Assembly: GCA_963715635.1 (NCBI GenBank)
Contig: OY970261.1
Location: forward strand, 1,488,001 to 1,552,000
Source of the DNA: JAPKZH01 sp963715635
GTDB lineage: Bacteria > Acidobacteriota > Aminicenantia > Aminicenantales > UBA4085
DNA length: 64,000 bases
Direction of reading: 5' to 3'
The notes under the pieces were generated by a model. That model ran no database searches. It saw only the letters and a list, made by a program, of their open reading frames with translations, and was not told the origin of the DNA. The position numbers and the translations under genes were made by a program. Positions 16,871-25,848 of this stretch are shown piece by piece (the first letter of the stretch is position 1; every line of letters starts with the position of its first letter).

Positions 16871-19522
16871 TCAGCCCCCGGGGCGTGACAGCCTTTTTTC
16901 TATGAATAAAAGACTCTCTTGGAGAGCCTGCTCAAGCCCGTCCGGCTTGGCGCCGCCTGCCTGGGCAAAATCGGCTCGTCCCCCTCCCCCGCCCCCGATA
17001 AGCGGCGCGGTCTGCTTGATGATCTCGGCGGCAGAGAGTCTTGCCGTCAGATCCTTCGTCACCCCGACGACGAGATACGCCTTTTCGCCTGCCACCGAGC
17101 CCAGGATGACGATCCCTGATTTGATTTTCTGTTTGATCTTGTCCGTCAAATCTCTTGTTTCTGCGGGATCCAGGCCTTCGATCTTTTGCACCCAGACGGA
17201 AACGCCCTTGATGGATTGTACCCGGTCCTCGGGCTGTTCGGACGTTTGCTGGAGGGACTTCTGTCTGAGCGCTTTTATTTCATGCTCTTTTTCTTTGAGG
17301 CCTTCTTTTAGTTTTTCGATCTGAGCCAAAAAGTCCTTCCGGGGCGCATTCAGAATGACCTGGACTTCATGGAGGAGGGCGTCTGTTTCCTGAACGTATT
17401 TCAGCGCTTCTTCTCCGGTCAGGGCTTCGATCCTCCTCATGCCGGCGGCGATGCTCGTTTCGGAGACAATCTTGAATAACCCGATTTCTCCCGTCGAAGG
17501 GACATGGACACCGCCGCAGAGCTCTTTGCTGAAATCTCCGACGACCACCATCCGCACTTTTTCCCCGTATTTTTCCTCGAAAATGGCCATCGCGCCTTCC
17601 TGGAGACCTTCCTCCAAAGTCGTTTCCTTAATTAAGACGGGGAGATTGTTCTGGATTTTCTCATTGACAAGAATCTCGATTTTGCGGATTTCCTCGGCTG
17701 AGAGGGAGGCAAAGTGCGTAAAATCGAACCTGAGCCGGGTTGGAGAGACGAGCGACCCGGCCTGCTTAACATGATCTCCCAACACCTGTCTCAAGGATGC
17801 ATGCAAAAGATGAGTAGCCGTATGATTGTCCCGGATCGCTTTTCGCCTGGGCATATCGACGGCCGCTTCGACACGCTCGCCTTTCTTCAGGGTTCCCGAG
17901 AGAACCTTTATTTTATGGCTGATGATCTCGGGAGCCGGATAGAATGTATTTTCCACCAGCGCCGAAAAATGGGGATTTTTCCAAAGCCCCGTGTCCCCAA
18001 CCTGGCCGCCGGCTTCGGCATAAAACGGTGTCAGATCCAGGACGGCCTCACCGGAGTCTCCTTGCCGGAGCTCGGCGACCCGGCCACCGTTTTTGAACAA
18101 AGCGAGAACCAAAGCATCGGAAACCTGGTAATGGTCATGGCCCGCATAGCGAACGCGCACCTTTATCAGCTCTTCATAGATTTTCCGTTCTTTCTGCTGG
18201 ACGTCCCCTTTCCAAGATTGACGGGCCCGGGCTTTTTGCTTTTCCAATTCCAGCCGAAACCCCGCCTCATCGATCGCCAGCCCTTCCTCCTGGGCGAGCT
18301 CTGCCGAAAGGTCGAGCGGAAATCCGAAGGTATCGTGGAGCCTGAAGAGGGCTTCGCCGGCAAGGATTTTTGAATGATGCTTCATGGCTTCTTGGACATA
18401 CTGGTGAAAAGTCCGGAGTCCGGAGGAAAGCGTTTGGGAAAACCGTTCTTCCTCGGCAAAACATATTTTCGAGATAAAATCGAGCGATGTCAGCAGTTCG
18501 GGATAATTGTCTTTCATGATGTCGCCGACGACTCCGGCCAACTTAAAGACAAACGGTCGGTCGATCCCGATCAGGTTGCCGTGACGGAAGGCCCGCCGGA
18601 CGAGCCGCCGCAGGACATAGCCGCGGCCGTCGTTGGCGGGCATGATACCGTCGCCGATGAGGAAGGCAACGGCCCGGGCGTGGTCGGCGATCAGCCGGAC
18701 CGAAATATCCAGTTCGTCATGGGCGGGGTATTCCCTGGAGGAGAAACGGCAGATCTCTTCGATGATCGGGCGGAAGAGGTCTGTGTCAAAATTACTCGTC
18801 CTTCCCTGCAGAGAGGCGGCCATCCGCTCCAGGCCCATTCCCGTGTCGATCGATGGCGCCGGAAGTGGATGCATAACACCCTTTTCATCTTGGAAATATT
18901 GCATGAACACCAGGTTCCAGAGTTCGACATACCGGTCGCTCCCACTTTCAATGAGTGCTCGCGCATCACCTTTTTCATAAGAGGGATCCAGGTCATAATG
19001 AATTTCCGAGCAAGGACCGCATGGCCCGGTCTCCCCCATCGCCCAGAAGTTGTCCTTCTTTCCCAGACGGAAGATTCGCTCTGGAGGGACTCCGACCTCT
19101 TTGGCCCAGATGGCAAAGGCCTCTTCATCCTCCTCGTAAACAGTCACATAAAGCCTGTCCTTGGCAAGCTTGAAGATATCCGTCATGAGCTCCCAGGCAT
19201 AGGCAATCGCCTCTTTTTTGAAGTAATCGCCGAAAGAAAAATTTCCCAGCATCTCAAAAAACGTGTGGTGTTTGTTGGTTTTTCCAACCTGCTCCAGGTC
19301 ATTGTGCTTGCCGCTGACCCGCATGCACTTCTGGACGGTCGCCGCTCTTTTATAGCTTCGCTGTTCAAGCCCCAGGAAAATATTCTTGAACTGATTCATC
19401 CCAGCGTTGGTGAAGAGGATGCTGGGGTCGTCCTTGGGCAGGAGCGAAGAGCTGGAAACGATCTTGTGGCGCTTGTTGGCGAAGAAGTCTAGAAAAACCT
19501 CACGGATGTCCTGCGCTCTCAT
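16871..19522 (-). CDS. alaS: Alanyl-tRNA synthetase
   Basis: Charges tRNA-Ala. The 883-residue protein contains the class II core (MRAQDIREVFLDFF, FTNAGMNQFK, RAATVQKCMRVSGKHNDLE), the tRNA-recognition helical region, the editing domain with NHTATHLLHA and CGGVHVPSTGEIG, a coiled-coil linker, and the C-Ala domain with the glycine run LIGGGGGGRADFAQAGG. It starts nine bases after pilT, so it is the last gene of an ilvE-pilT-alaS transcript. Confidence 0.98.
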   Translation of the reverse strand: MRAQDIREVFLDFFANKRHKIVSSSSLLPKDDPSILFTNAGMNQFKNIFLGLEQRSYKRAATVQKCMRVSGKHNDLEQVGKTNKHHTFFEMLGNFSFGDYFKKEAIAYAWELMTDIFKLAKDRLYVTVYEEDEEAFAIWAKEVGVPPERIFRLGKKDNFWAMGETGPCGPCSEIHYDLDPSYEKGDARALIESGSDRYVELWNLVFMQYFQDEKGVMHPLPAPSIDTGMGLERMAASLQGRTSNFDTDLFRPIIEEICRFSSREYPAHDELDISVRLIADHARAVAFLIGDGIMPANDGRGYVLRRLVRRAFRHGNLIGIDRPFVFKLAGVVGDIMKDNYPELLTSLDFISKICFAEEERFSQTLSSGLRTFHQYVQEAMKHHSKILAGEALFRLHDTFGFPLDLSAELAQEEGLAIDEAGFRLELEKQKARARQSWKGDVQQKERKIYEELIKVRVRYAGHDHYQVSDALVLALFKNGGRVAELRQGDSGEAVLDLTPFYAEAGGQVGDTGLWKNPHFSALVENTFYPAPEIISHKIKVLSGTLKKGERVEAAVDMPRRKAIRDNHTATHLLHASLRQVLGDHVKQAGSLVSPTRLRFDFTHFASLSAEEIRKIEILVNEKIQNNLPVLIKETTLEEGLQEGAMAIFEEKYGEKVRMVVVGDFSKELCGGVHVPSTGEIGLFKIVSETSIAAGMRRIEALTGEEALKYVQETDALLHEVQVILNAPRKDFLAQIEKLKEGLKEKEHEIKALRQKSLQQTSEQPEDRVQSIKGVSVWVQKIEGLDPAETRDLTDKIKQKIKSGIVILGSVAGEKAYLVVGVTKDLTARLSAAEIIKQTAPLIGGGGGGRADFAQAGGAKPDGLEQALQESLLFIEKRLSRPGG

Positions 19523-19531
19523 TGACCTCCC

Positions 19532-20677
19532 TTATTCTGGGGTCTGTTTCTTGCGCTCGATGGGACTCATCTTCTTTTCCATCTCCTCCAAGGCTAGGTC
19601 CAGAGTGGATTGGATCCCTTGGACACGCAGCTGGAAATTGTCCGGGCTGGACGAATAGCGCAGGCCCTGTTCGAAAGAGATGTATCCCTGGGTATAGAGC
19701 TGGTAGATGGATTGGTCGAACGTCTGCATGCCGTACTGCGAGACGCCTTGGGCAATGGCATCCCGGATTAGAAAGGTCTTTTCCCTGTCCAGGACGCATT
19801 CCTGAATATAAGGAGTGGTGATCATGACCTCGACCGCGGGGACACGGCCCTGGCCGTCTTTTCTCGGGATCAGCCGCATGGAAATGACGGCAACGAGAAT
19901 GCTGGCCAGCTGGATCCGGATCTGGCGCTGCTGATGGGGAGGGAATACGGAAATGATGCGGTTGATGGTTTCCGGGGCATCCAGCGTATGGAGCGTGCTG
20001 AGAACCAGATGGCCTGTCTCTGCCGCCAGCATGGCCGTCTCGATTGTATCCAGGTCGCGCATTTCGCCGACGAGGAGGCAGTCCGGGTCTTCGCGCAGCG
20101 CGGCCCGCAGGCCTCTCGAGAAGCCCCGGACATCGCTGCCGACTTCCCGTTGGCAGATCGTGCTTTTCTTATCTTTATGAAGGTATTCGATGGGATCCTC
20201 AATAGTGATGATATGCTGCCGCCGGTTGGTGTTGATAAAATCGATCATGGCGGCTAGGCTGGTCGTTTTTCCGCTGCCCGTGGTCCCCGTTACCAGGATC
20301 AGACCGCGCTCATAGTTGGCGATCTTCTCCAACGCTTCAGGGAGCAGCAGCTCGCGGATCGTCTTGACTTCGAAAGGAATGAGCCGCAGGGAGATGGCCA
20401 GGGAGCCTCTCTGATAAAAAATGCTGCCGCGGAACCGGCCAAAACCGGGAAGGCTGTAGGCCAGGTCCAAGTCCAGATCTTCTTTGAGCTTTTTCACCTG
20501 GTATTCGTTCATCACCTGTTTGGCCATCTCTTCGAGGTCCTTGGATGTCGAGCGAGGCAGTTGCCGCAGCGGGACGAGGGTCCCATGAATGCGGAATTGC
20601 GGATAATTCCCGACTTTGAGATGGACGTCGGAGGCGTCCATCTCGATGGCGACTTTTAAAAGGTCATCAATGTTCAT
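19532..20677 (-). CDS. pilT: Type IV pilus retraction ATPase PilT
   Basis: Hexameric motor ATPase that depolymerises type IV pili at the inner membrane. Walker A GTTGSGKTTS is at residues 131-140, the Asp box contains ITIEDPIEYLHKDK, Walker B is DPDCLLVGEMRD, and the His box lies in LVLSTLHTLDAPETINR. The N-terminal PAS-like domain and the C-terminal helical segment are complete at 381 residues. No other pilus gene is in the window; pilT stands between ilvE and alaS, so a housekeeping transcript would drive it. Confidence 0.95.
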   Translation of the reverse strand: MNIDDLLKVAIEMDASDVHLKVGNYPQFRIHGTLVPLRQLPRSTSKDLEEMAKQVMNEYQVKKLKEDLDLDLAYSLPGFGRFRGSIFYQRGSLAISLRLIPFEVKTIRELLLPEALEKIANYERGLILVTGTTGSGKTTSLAAMIDFINTNRRQHIITIEDPIEYLHKDKKSTICQREVGSDVRGFSRGLRAALREDPDCLLVGEMRDLDTIETAMLAAETGHLVLSTLHTLDAPETINRIISVFPPHQQRQIRIQLASILVAVISMRLIPRKDGQGRVPAVEVMITTPYIQECVLDREKTFLIRDAIAQGVSQYGMQTFDQSIYQLYTQGYISFEQGLRYSSSPDNFQLRVQGIQSTLDLALEEMEKKMSPIERKKQTPE

Positions 20678-20692
20678 GGCTGGTCCTTTTGG

Positions 20693-21622
20693 TTAAACGG
20701 AAATGTACGTTAACCATTCAAATTTATCAGGCTTGTCGGCCTTGAGAATTCCGAAGAATTCTTCCTGGAGCCTCTTGACCACGGGGCCGCGCCGACCGCT
20801 CCCGATCTGGATTTTATCAATGGCCCGGATGGGCGTGATTTCGGCCGCCGAGCCCGTGAAAAAGACCTCTTCAGCGATATAGAGCATCTCGCGCGGGATC
20901 GTCTCCTCGATAACTTTATATCCGAGATCCCTGGCCAGGGTCATGACGGAATCGCGGGTGATGCCAGGCAGGACCGAGGAAGAGAGAGGCGGCGTGTAAA
21001 TGAAACCATTCATGACTAGAAAAATGTTCTCGCCGCTGCCTTCGCTGATATGGCCGCGGATGTTTAGGGCGATCCCCTCGGCGTATCCATCGAGTTTGGC
21101 CTCCATTTTGATCAGCTGGGAGTTCATGTAATTCGCGCCGGTTTTGGCCAAGGCCGGGAAGGAATTGGGCGCCATGCGCTGCCAGGTCGAAACCTTGACG
21201 TCAACACCCGCCTCCAGCGCTCCTTCACCGAGATACTTGCCCCATTCCCAGACGAGAATCGCGCAATCCACAGGATTGGGAAAGGGATCGACACCCAAAG
21301 TCCCATAACCCCGATAGACGATGGGGCGGATATAGCATTCTTTGAGACGGTTGGCCTGGATCGTCTGGATGATGGCCTGTTTAAAGTCGGACGGCGGATA
21401 CGGAATATCAATTCGATAGATCTTGCAGGAGTTATAAAGCCGCTTGGTGTGCGCCTCCAGGCGAAAGATGGCAGTGCCCCTGGCATTTTTATAGGCGCGG
21501 AAACCTTCAAAAATCGAGCTCCCATAGTGAATTACATGCGAAGCTAGGTGGATCGTGGCGTCTTTCCAGGGGACAAGCTTGCCGTTCATCCAGACGATTC
21601 CGTCTTCTCTAAAAGGACTCAT
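20693..21622 (-). CDS. ilvE: Branched-chain amino acid aminotransferase
   Basis: Fold-type IV PLP enzyme that interconverts branched-chain 2-keto acids and amino acids. The 309-residue protein has the class IV features: HVIHYGSSIFEGFRAY, Lys160 for PLP in LAKTGANYMNSQ, GSGENIFLV, and the PLP-phosphate-binding LPGITRDSVM. AAGGAG precedes ATG by seven bases. It is the first gene of ilvE-pilT-alaS. Confidence 0.94.
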   Translation of the reverse strand: MSPFREDGIVWMNGKLVPWKDATIHLASHVIHYGSSIFEGFRAYKNARGTAIFRLEAHTKRLYNSCKIYRIDIPYPPSDFKQAIIQTIQANRLKECYIRPIVYRGYGTLGVDPFPNPVDCAILVWEWGKYLGEGALEAGVDVKVSTWQRMAPNSFPALAKTGANYMNSQLIKMEAKLDGYAEGIALNIRGHISEGSGENIFLVMNGFIYTPPLSSSVLPGITRDSVMTLARDLGYKVIEETIPREMLYIAEEVFFTGSAAEITPIRAIDKIQIGSGRRGPVVKRLQEEFFGILKADKPDKFEWLTYISV

Positions 21623-21662
21623 CTAGGACTCCTTCTAAAAATAGGAACAAAACCAAGATGCT

Positions 21663-21692
21663 ATCTTACCCATAATGCCCGGCCAGAGTCAA
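21663..21692 (-). promoter_or_regulatory. Candidate promoter of ilvE-pilT-alaS
   Basis: Minus strand TTGACT, 18-base spacer, TAAGAT in the 93-base gap between the kinase gene and ilvE. Transcription would start about 35 bases before the ilvE ATG. No T-box or leader peptide is visible. Confidence 0.5.
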
Positions 21693-21715
21693 ACTTCATT
21701 GCTTACCATAACGGC

Positions 21716-22654
21716 TTAAACCGACTCGCCGCAATAGGGACAATTTTTTTCGCGCAACGGCAGCGGCCTCCGACAATTCCAGCAAAGCTCCGAAACCGCC
21801 CTTTCCCGCGCCCTGATCCTGCCCAGGATATCGTCGATCTCGGCTTTCCTCGGCTTCTCCCCTTTAATCTCGGAAAGGTGCTTGATGATCTCGAATGGCC
21901 TCTGATATCGGTCTTCGACCTTGGCCGCCAGGCATTTCATGATGACCTCATCGAGCTCTTTGGGAATCTTACCGTTTCTCAGGCGAGGGGGCGTGATTTT
22001 CCCTTCCTGGGCTTTTTCCAGTATCTTAAAGGGGTCGGGGTCGAAAATCGGCGGCCGTCCGACGATCATTTCATATAGGATGCAGCCGATCGAGTAAATG
22101 TCGGAGGCATAGGTGGCCTTGCCCTGGAACTGTTCGGGAGCCATGTATGGCGGAGAGCCGATACGGGTGGTCGCATACGGGACATTGGAAAGCCAAGCGG
22201 ATGTTCCGAAATCCGTGATTTTCACCGTCCCTTCTTCAGAGATCATGATGTTGGAAGGTCTCAGGTCGCGGTGGATGATCTTGCTTTTATGGGCATGGTC
22301 CACGCCCGCGGCTATTTGCTTGGCATAATCCATAGCCTGGTCGATCTCCAGGACTTTATCCTTCTGCAGAATCTTCTCCAAGGTTTTCCCGCGGATGTAT
22401 TCCATGACCATGAAGAAGGTGTTGTTCTCTTTCTCGGCCGCGATCATACGGACGATATTGGGATGGTTGAGGGCGGCCTGAAGCCTTGGCTCTTTGAGGA
22501 GCTTGTAGAGCTCGGTGGATTGCTTGTGGGGCACTTTTAGGGCGACCTTGATATCGAGCCAGGTATCCTTGGCCAGGAAGACCGAGCCAAAGCCGCCGCT
22601 GCCCAGCGAGCGGATGATCTCGAATTTACCGACTTTTTGTCCCTGGAGAAACAT
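21716..22654 (-). CDS. Soluble Ser/Thr protein kinase with C-terminal zinc ribbon
   Basis: Eukaryotic-type kinase of 312 residues. The glycine loop is GSGGFGSVFLA, the invariant Lys is in KVALKVP, the catalytic loop is HRDLRPSN, the DFG motif is present, and the activation-segment end is GSPPYMAPEQF. After the kinase fold comes a short linker and a zinc ribbon, CWNC near residue 290 and CPYCGESV at the C-terminus. No membrane segment is present, so it acts in the cytoplasm. Its start overlaps the end of the rsmE-like gene by 29 bases, placing it at the end of the hrcA heat-shock operon. Substrates are unknown. Confidence 0.9.
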   Translation of the reverse strand: MFLQGQKVGKFEIIRSLGSGGFGSVFLAKDTWLDIKVALKVPHKQSTELYKLLKEPRLQAALNHPNIVRMIAAEKENNTFFMVMEYIRGKTLEKILQKDKVLEIDQAMDYAKQIAAGVDHAHKSKIIHRDLRPSNIMISEEGTVKITDFGTSAWLSNVPYATTRIGSPPYMAPEQFQGKATYASDIYSIGCILYEMIVGRPPIFDPDPFKILEKAQEGKITPPRLRNGKIPKELDEVIMKCLAAKVEDRYQRPFEIIKHLSEIKGEKPRKAEIDDILGRIRARERAVSELCWNCRRPLPLREKNCPYCGESV

Positions 22655-23123
22655 ATTCCCTATCCCATAAATGGGCGATGATCGCTACCGCGGCCAAGGA
22701 GGCGGTCTCCGCCCTGAGAACATTCTTGCCCACGCTTACGGCTTCGTAGCCCCGGCCTAGGACGCTTTTTTCTTCCTCCGCCGTCCATCCGCCCTCGGGC
22801 CCGGCCAGAATCATCACATCCGGTGGCGCTGCCGGAGCCTCCGTGGTCAGGCGCAGGACATCTTTGAGCGGCCGTCCGCTATGTTCGCTGAGAAAAAGCT
22901 TCTTATCCGCCGCCGTTTTTTCGAGCAAACTCAGCCGCGTCTTCTGGCGGCCGATGTCTTCGATCCGGGCCCGATACTTGGTCCCCTCTTCATCAAAAAG
23001 CCAGATCTCGTCGTGGGGCTGGAGCCGGGCTACGCGGCTCAAATGGTTATGTTCGAGGCCTTCAAGGCACAGGCTGACCCCGCCGACCTGGCTTTTTTTT
23101 ATAAAGAAATGGTTCGATGTCAA
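22626..23123 (-). CDS. rsmE: RsmE-like 16S rRNA m3U1498 methyltransferase, internally shortened
   Basis: RsmE methylates U1498 of 16S rRNA with S-adenosylmethionine. This 165-residue protein keeps the N-terminal PUA-like domain (NHFFIKK, HLSRVARLQPHDEIWLFD) and the C-terminal SPOUT knot (ILAGPEGGWTAEE and KNVLRAETASLAAV). Between residues about 68 and 76 it lacks the usual 70-90 residues with the KATELGV-type motif and the EAAEQ helix; family members are about 240 residues. The reading frame is uninterrupted across the join. The start is TTG at 23123, eight bases after the dnaJ stop. It may be non-functional, altered in function, or an assembly collapse. Confidence 0.75.
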   Translation of the reverse strand: MTSNHFFIKKSQVGGVSLCLEGLEHNHLSRVARLQPHDEIWLFDEEGTKYRARIEDIGRQKTRLSLLEKTAADKKLFLSEHSGRPLKDVLRLTTEAPAAPPDVMILAGPEGGWTAEEEKSVLGRGYEAVSVGKNVLRAETASLAAVAIIAHLWDREYVSPGTKSR

Positions 23124-23131
23124 GCGCCGCC

Positions 23132-24271
23132 CTAATGGACAAAATTTTTGTCTTTCTGGCTCCCGATTTTATCGAGATGCTCCATATTCTCTCCGCGCAG
23201 CTCGCCGAGCTGGCGGAGAATAGCTCTTTGTTCCTTAGTGAGGTTCGTCGGAGTTTCCACCCGGACCTTGACGAACAAGTCACCGGTTCCGCGACTCTCC
23301 AAATCCCTCATACCTCTTCCCCGCAGGCGAAACACTTCGCCGGACTGTGTCCCGGCCGGAATCTTCAGGCTCTCGCTGCCCTCGAGAGTGGGGATGTCTG
23401 CCGTGATGCCGAGAGTGGCTTGGACAAAAGACAGCGAAATCTCGCAGGAAAGATGCTGGTTCTCCCGATGGAAAAAGGGATGTTTCTTAACTCGGATCAT
23501 GACATAGAGGTCCCCGCGGGGAGCTCCTCGCTCGCCCGCCTCACCGGCCCCGGCAATCCTCAGCTGCGAGCCGTCATCGATGCCGGTGGGAATCCGAACA
23601 TTCAGTGTATTTTTTCTGCGGGTCAGGCCGGATCCGTTGCATTCTTCGCAGGGAGCCGTGATGACCTCGCCTTTTCCGCCGCAATGGGAGCAGGTTCTGG
23701 CCACGGTAAAAAAGCCCTGCTGGTGCCGGATCTGGCCGCGCCCGCCGCATGTCGGACAAGCGGCCTTCTGGGTGCCGGGGCGCAGTCCGGTCCCTTCGCA
23801 GGACGGACAATGCTCGGCCCGGTTGATCGAGATTTCTTTCTCGACGCCCGCCGCCGCTTCTTCCAGAGTGATTTCCAGCTCTAGGGCCAAGTCCCGGCCT
23901 TTTTGAGCAGTGCGGCGGCGCTGCCGTCCGCCGCCTCCGAAGAAATCTCCAAAGCCGAAACTGAAGCCAAAGAAATTCCCGAGGATATCCTCAAAATCCT
24001 CAAAGATCGACGAGTCGAATCCGGAGAAACCCGCAAATCCCTCTCCCCGCAGGCCGTCGTGGCCGAATCTGTCATAGGTCGCCCGTTTGTCGGGGTCGCC
24101 GATCACACTGTACGCTTCGGCCGCTTGTTTGAATTTTTCTTCCGCCTCTTTGTCCCCAGGATTTCGATCGGGATGAAACTGGAGGGCTTTCTGGCGATAC
24201 GCTTTTTTTATCTCGTCGTTCGAGGCGCCCCGCGAGACGCCGAGAACGTCATAGTAATCCCTTTTTTCCAT
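23132..24271 (-). CDS. dnaJ: Type I DnaJ co-chaperone (hrcA operon copy)
   Basis: Hsp40 that delivers substrates to DnaK and stimulates its ATPase. ATG 24271 begins MEKRDYYDVLGVSRG; the longer open frame upstream lies inside dnaK and is not part of the protein. The J domain has HPD in LQFHPDRNPGD, a Gly/Phe-rich segment follows, then four CxxCxGxG zinc motifs starting at CPSCEGTG, and the two beta C-terminal domains. Length is 379 residues. It overlaps the end of dnaK by 23 bases. A second type I DnaJ is encoded at 54.96-56.07 kb. Confidence 0.95.
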   Translation of the reverse strand: MEKRDYYDVLGVSRGASNDEIKKAYRQKALQFHPDRNPGDKEAEEKFKQAAEAYSVIGDPDKRATYDRFGHDGLRGEGFAGFSGFDSSIFEDFEDILGNFFGFSFGFGDFFGGGGRQRRRTAQKGRDLALELEITLEEAAAGVEKEISINRAEHCPSCEGTGLRPGTQKAACPTCGGRGQIRHQQGFFTVARTCSHCGGKGEVITAPCEECNGSGLTRRKNTLNVRIPTGIDDGSQLRIAGAGEAGERGAPRGDLYVMIRVKKHPFFHRENQHLSCEISLSFVQATLGITADIPTLEGSESLKIPAGTQSGEVFRLRGRGMRDLESRGTGDLFVKVRVETPTNLTKEQRAILRQLGELRGENMEHLDKIGSQKDKNFVH

Positions 24272-25847
24272 TCGACCCGCTTTCTTTGGCTTCCTTCTCG
24301 CGCTCCCTGACGATGATCCCGTCGAGTTCTTCCCGGCTGAGGCCGGACGACGGCTGGATGAGGATTTTCTGCTCCCTCCCAGAGGAGATATCTCTGGCCG
24401 AGACCTTGACGATGCCATCGGCATCGATCTCGAACGACACATCGATCTGGGGAATTCCGGCCGGGGCTGGGGCGATTCCCACCAAATCAAAAACGGCCAG
24501 AGATGTGTTTTCGGAAGCGTGGAAGTTTTCGCCCTGCAGAACGTGGATCCTCACCCGTCTCTGGTCATGCTCGACCGTCGTGAACGGCTTTGTCCTTTTG
24601 GTGGGGATGGTCGTGTTCTTATCGATGACCTTTTCATACCCGTTATTTTCCGTTTCGATCCCGAGCGAAAGCGATGTAACGTCCAGGAGCAGGACCAGCT
24701 CGTTCAACTCGCCGCGCAGGATTCCCGACTGAATCGCCGCTCCCATGGCCACGCTCTCGTCCGGATTGAGCTTGTCGTTGGGGGTTTTCTGAAAAAAATC
24801 CGTTACGCGTTTCCGGATCAGGGGCATCCGGGTCTGTCCACCGACCAGGATGACATCTTCGACCGCATCCGGCTTGAGACCGCTTTCTTCGATCGCCAGA
24901 TGCATCAGAGGCATGGCTTTTTCCACAAGGTCTTTCGTCAGCTCTTCGAGAAGCGACCGGGTCAGTGATTTTCTCAAATGTTTTGAGCCGAAGGCGTCGG
25001 AGCCGATGAACGGCAGGTTGATTTCCGTATCTTGGGTGAACGAGAGCTCCCGCTTGGCCCGCTCCGCCGCTTCTTTGATTCTCTGAAGCGCATACTTGTC
25101 TTGGGACAAGTCGAGCTTATGCTCCTTTTTAAACTCTTCCAAGAGCCAGTCCACGATGCGCCGGTCAAAGTCCTCGCCGCCTAGGTAGGAATCGCCGTTT
25201 GTGGCCAGGACGTGGAAAACCCCGTTGCTGATCTCGAGGATACTGATGTCGAAGGTCCCGCCACCCATATCGAACACGGCTACGGTCCCGACCTTTTTCA
25301 AGTTGAGGCCATAGGCCAGGCTGGCGGCCGTGGGCTCGTTGATGACGCGCAAGACATTGAGGCCGGCGATCGCGCCGGCATCTCTTGTCGCCTGTCTTTG
25401 ATGGTCATCGAAATGGGCGGGCACAGTGATGACGGCATCCTTGACCTCGGTGCCGAAGTAGGACGCTGCGCACGACTTGAGATAGCCCAGTATTTTGGCC
25501 GAGATTTCCTGGGGCGAGATGAGCTGGCCCCCGACTTCCACCATGATGTCTCCGTTCGGGGCTTCGGCAATTTTATAGGGCATTCTCTGACGGGCTTCTC
25601 TCACTTCCGGCGAATTGAATTTCCGGCCGATCAGACGTTTGATGGCGAACAGCGTGTTTTCGGGATTCGTCACGGCCTGCCGCATGGCCAGGTTACCGAT
25701 CAGCGTTTCGCCCGAAGACGTGAAGCTGACCATGGACGGCGTCGTCGGAGCCCCCTCCAGGTTGGGAATCACCTTGGCTGTCTCGCCGATGAGATAGGCC
25801 ATGCAGGAGTATGTAGTGCCTAGGTCGATGCCGATGACATGGTCCAT
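24249..25847 (-). CDS. dnaK: Lid-less DnaK (Hsp70) in the hrcA operon
   Basis: Hsp70 chaperone of only 532 residues. The nucleotide-binding domain is complete (IDLGTTYSCMAYL, DMGGGTFDISILE, VGGQTRMPLIRKRV) and the beta substrate-binding domain follows (LLLDVTSLSLGIETENNGY, IDVSFEIDADGIVKVSARD). The protein stops shortly after SSGLSREEL, so nearly all of the helical lid, about 100 residues, is absent, and there is no EEVD-like tail. It lies two bases after grpE and overlaps dnaJ. The other DnaK in the window (56.1-58.0 kb) is full length, so this copy is a divergent paralogue with presumably faster peptide exchange. Confidence 0.93.
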   Translation of the reverse strand: MDHVIGIDLGTTYSCMAYLIGETAKVIPNLEGAPTTPSMVSFTSSGETLIGNLAMRQAVTNPENTLFAIKRLIGRKFNSPEVREARQRMPYKIAEAPNGDIMVEVGGQLISPQEISAKILGYLKSCAASYFGTEVKDAVITVPAHFDDHQRQATRDAGAIAGLNVLRVINEPTAASLAYGLNLKKVGTVAVFDMGGGTFDISILEISNGVFHVLATNGDSYLGGEDFDRRIVDWLLEEFKKEHKLDLSQDKYALQRIKEAAERAKRELSFTQDTEINLPFIGSDAFGSKHLRKSLTRSLLEELTKDLVEKAMPLMHLAIEESGLKPDAVEDVILVGGQTRMPLIRKRVTDFFQKTPNDKLNPDESVAMGAAIQSGILRGELNELVLLLDVTSLSLGIETENNGYEKVIDKNTTIPTKRTKPFTTVEHDQRRVRIHVLQGENFHASENTSLAVFDLVGIAPAPAGIPQIDVSFEIDADGIVKVSARDISSGREQKILIQPSSGLSREELDGIIVREREKEAKESGSNGKKGLL

Positions 25848-25848
25848 G

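Noticed and set aside
18374..19492. 372-codon plus-strand open frame opposite alaS
   Set aside because: No domain; alaS is complete on the other strand.
24272..24490. Longer N-terminus for DnaJ
   Set aside because: The extra 73 residues are an Arg/Ser-rich out-of-frame read of dnaK; the J domain starts at 24271.
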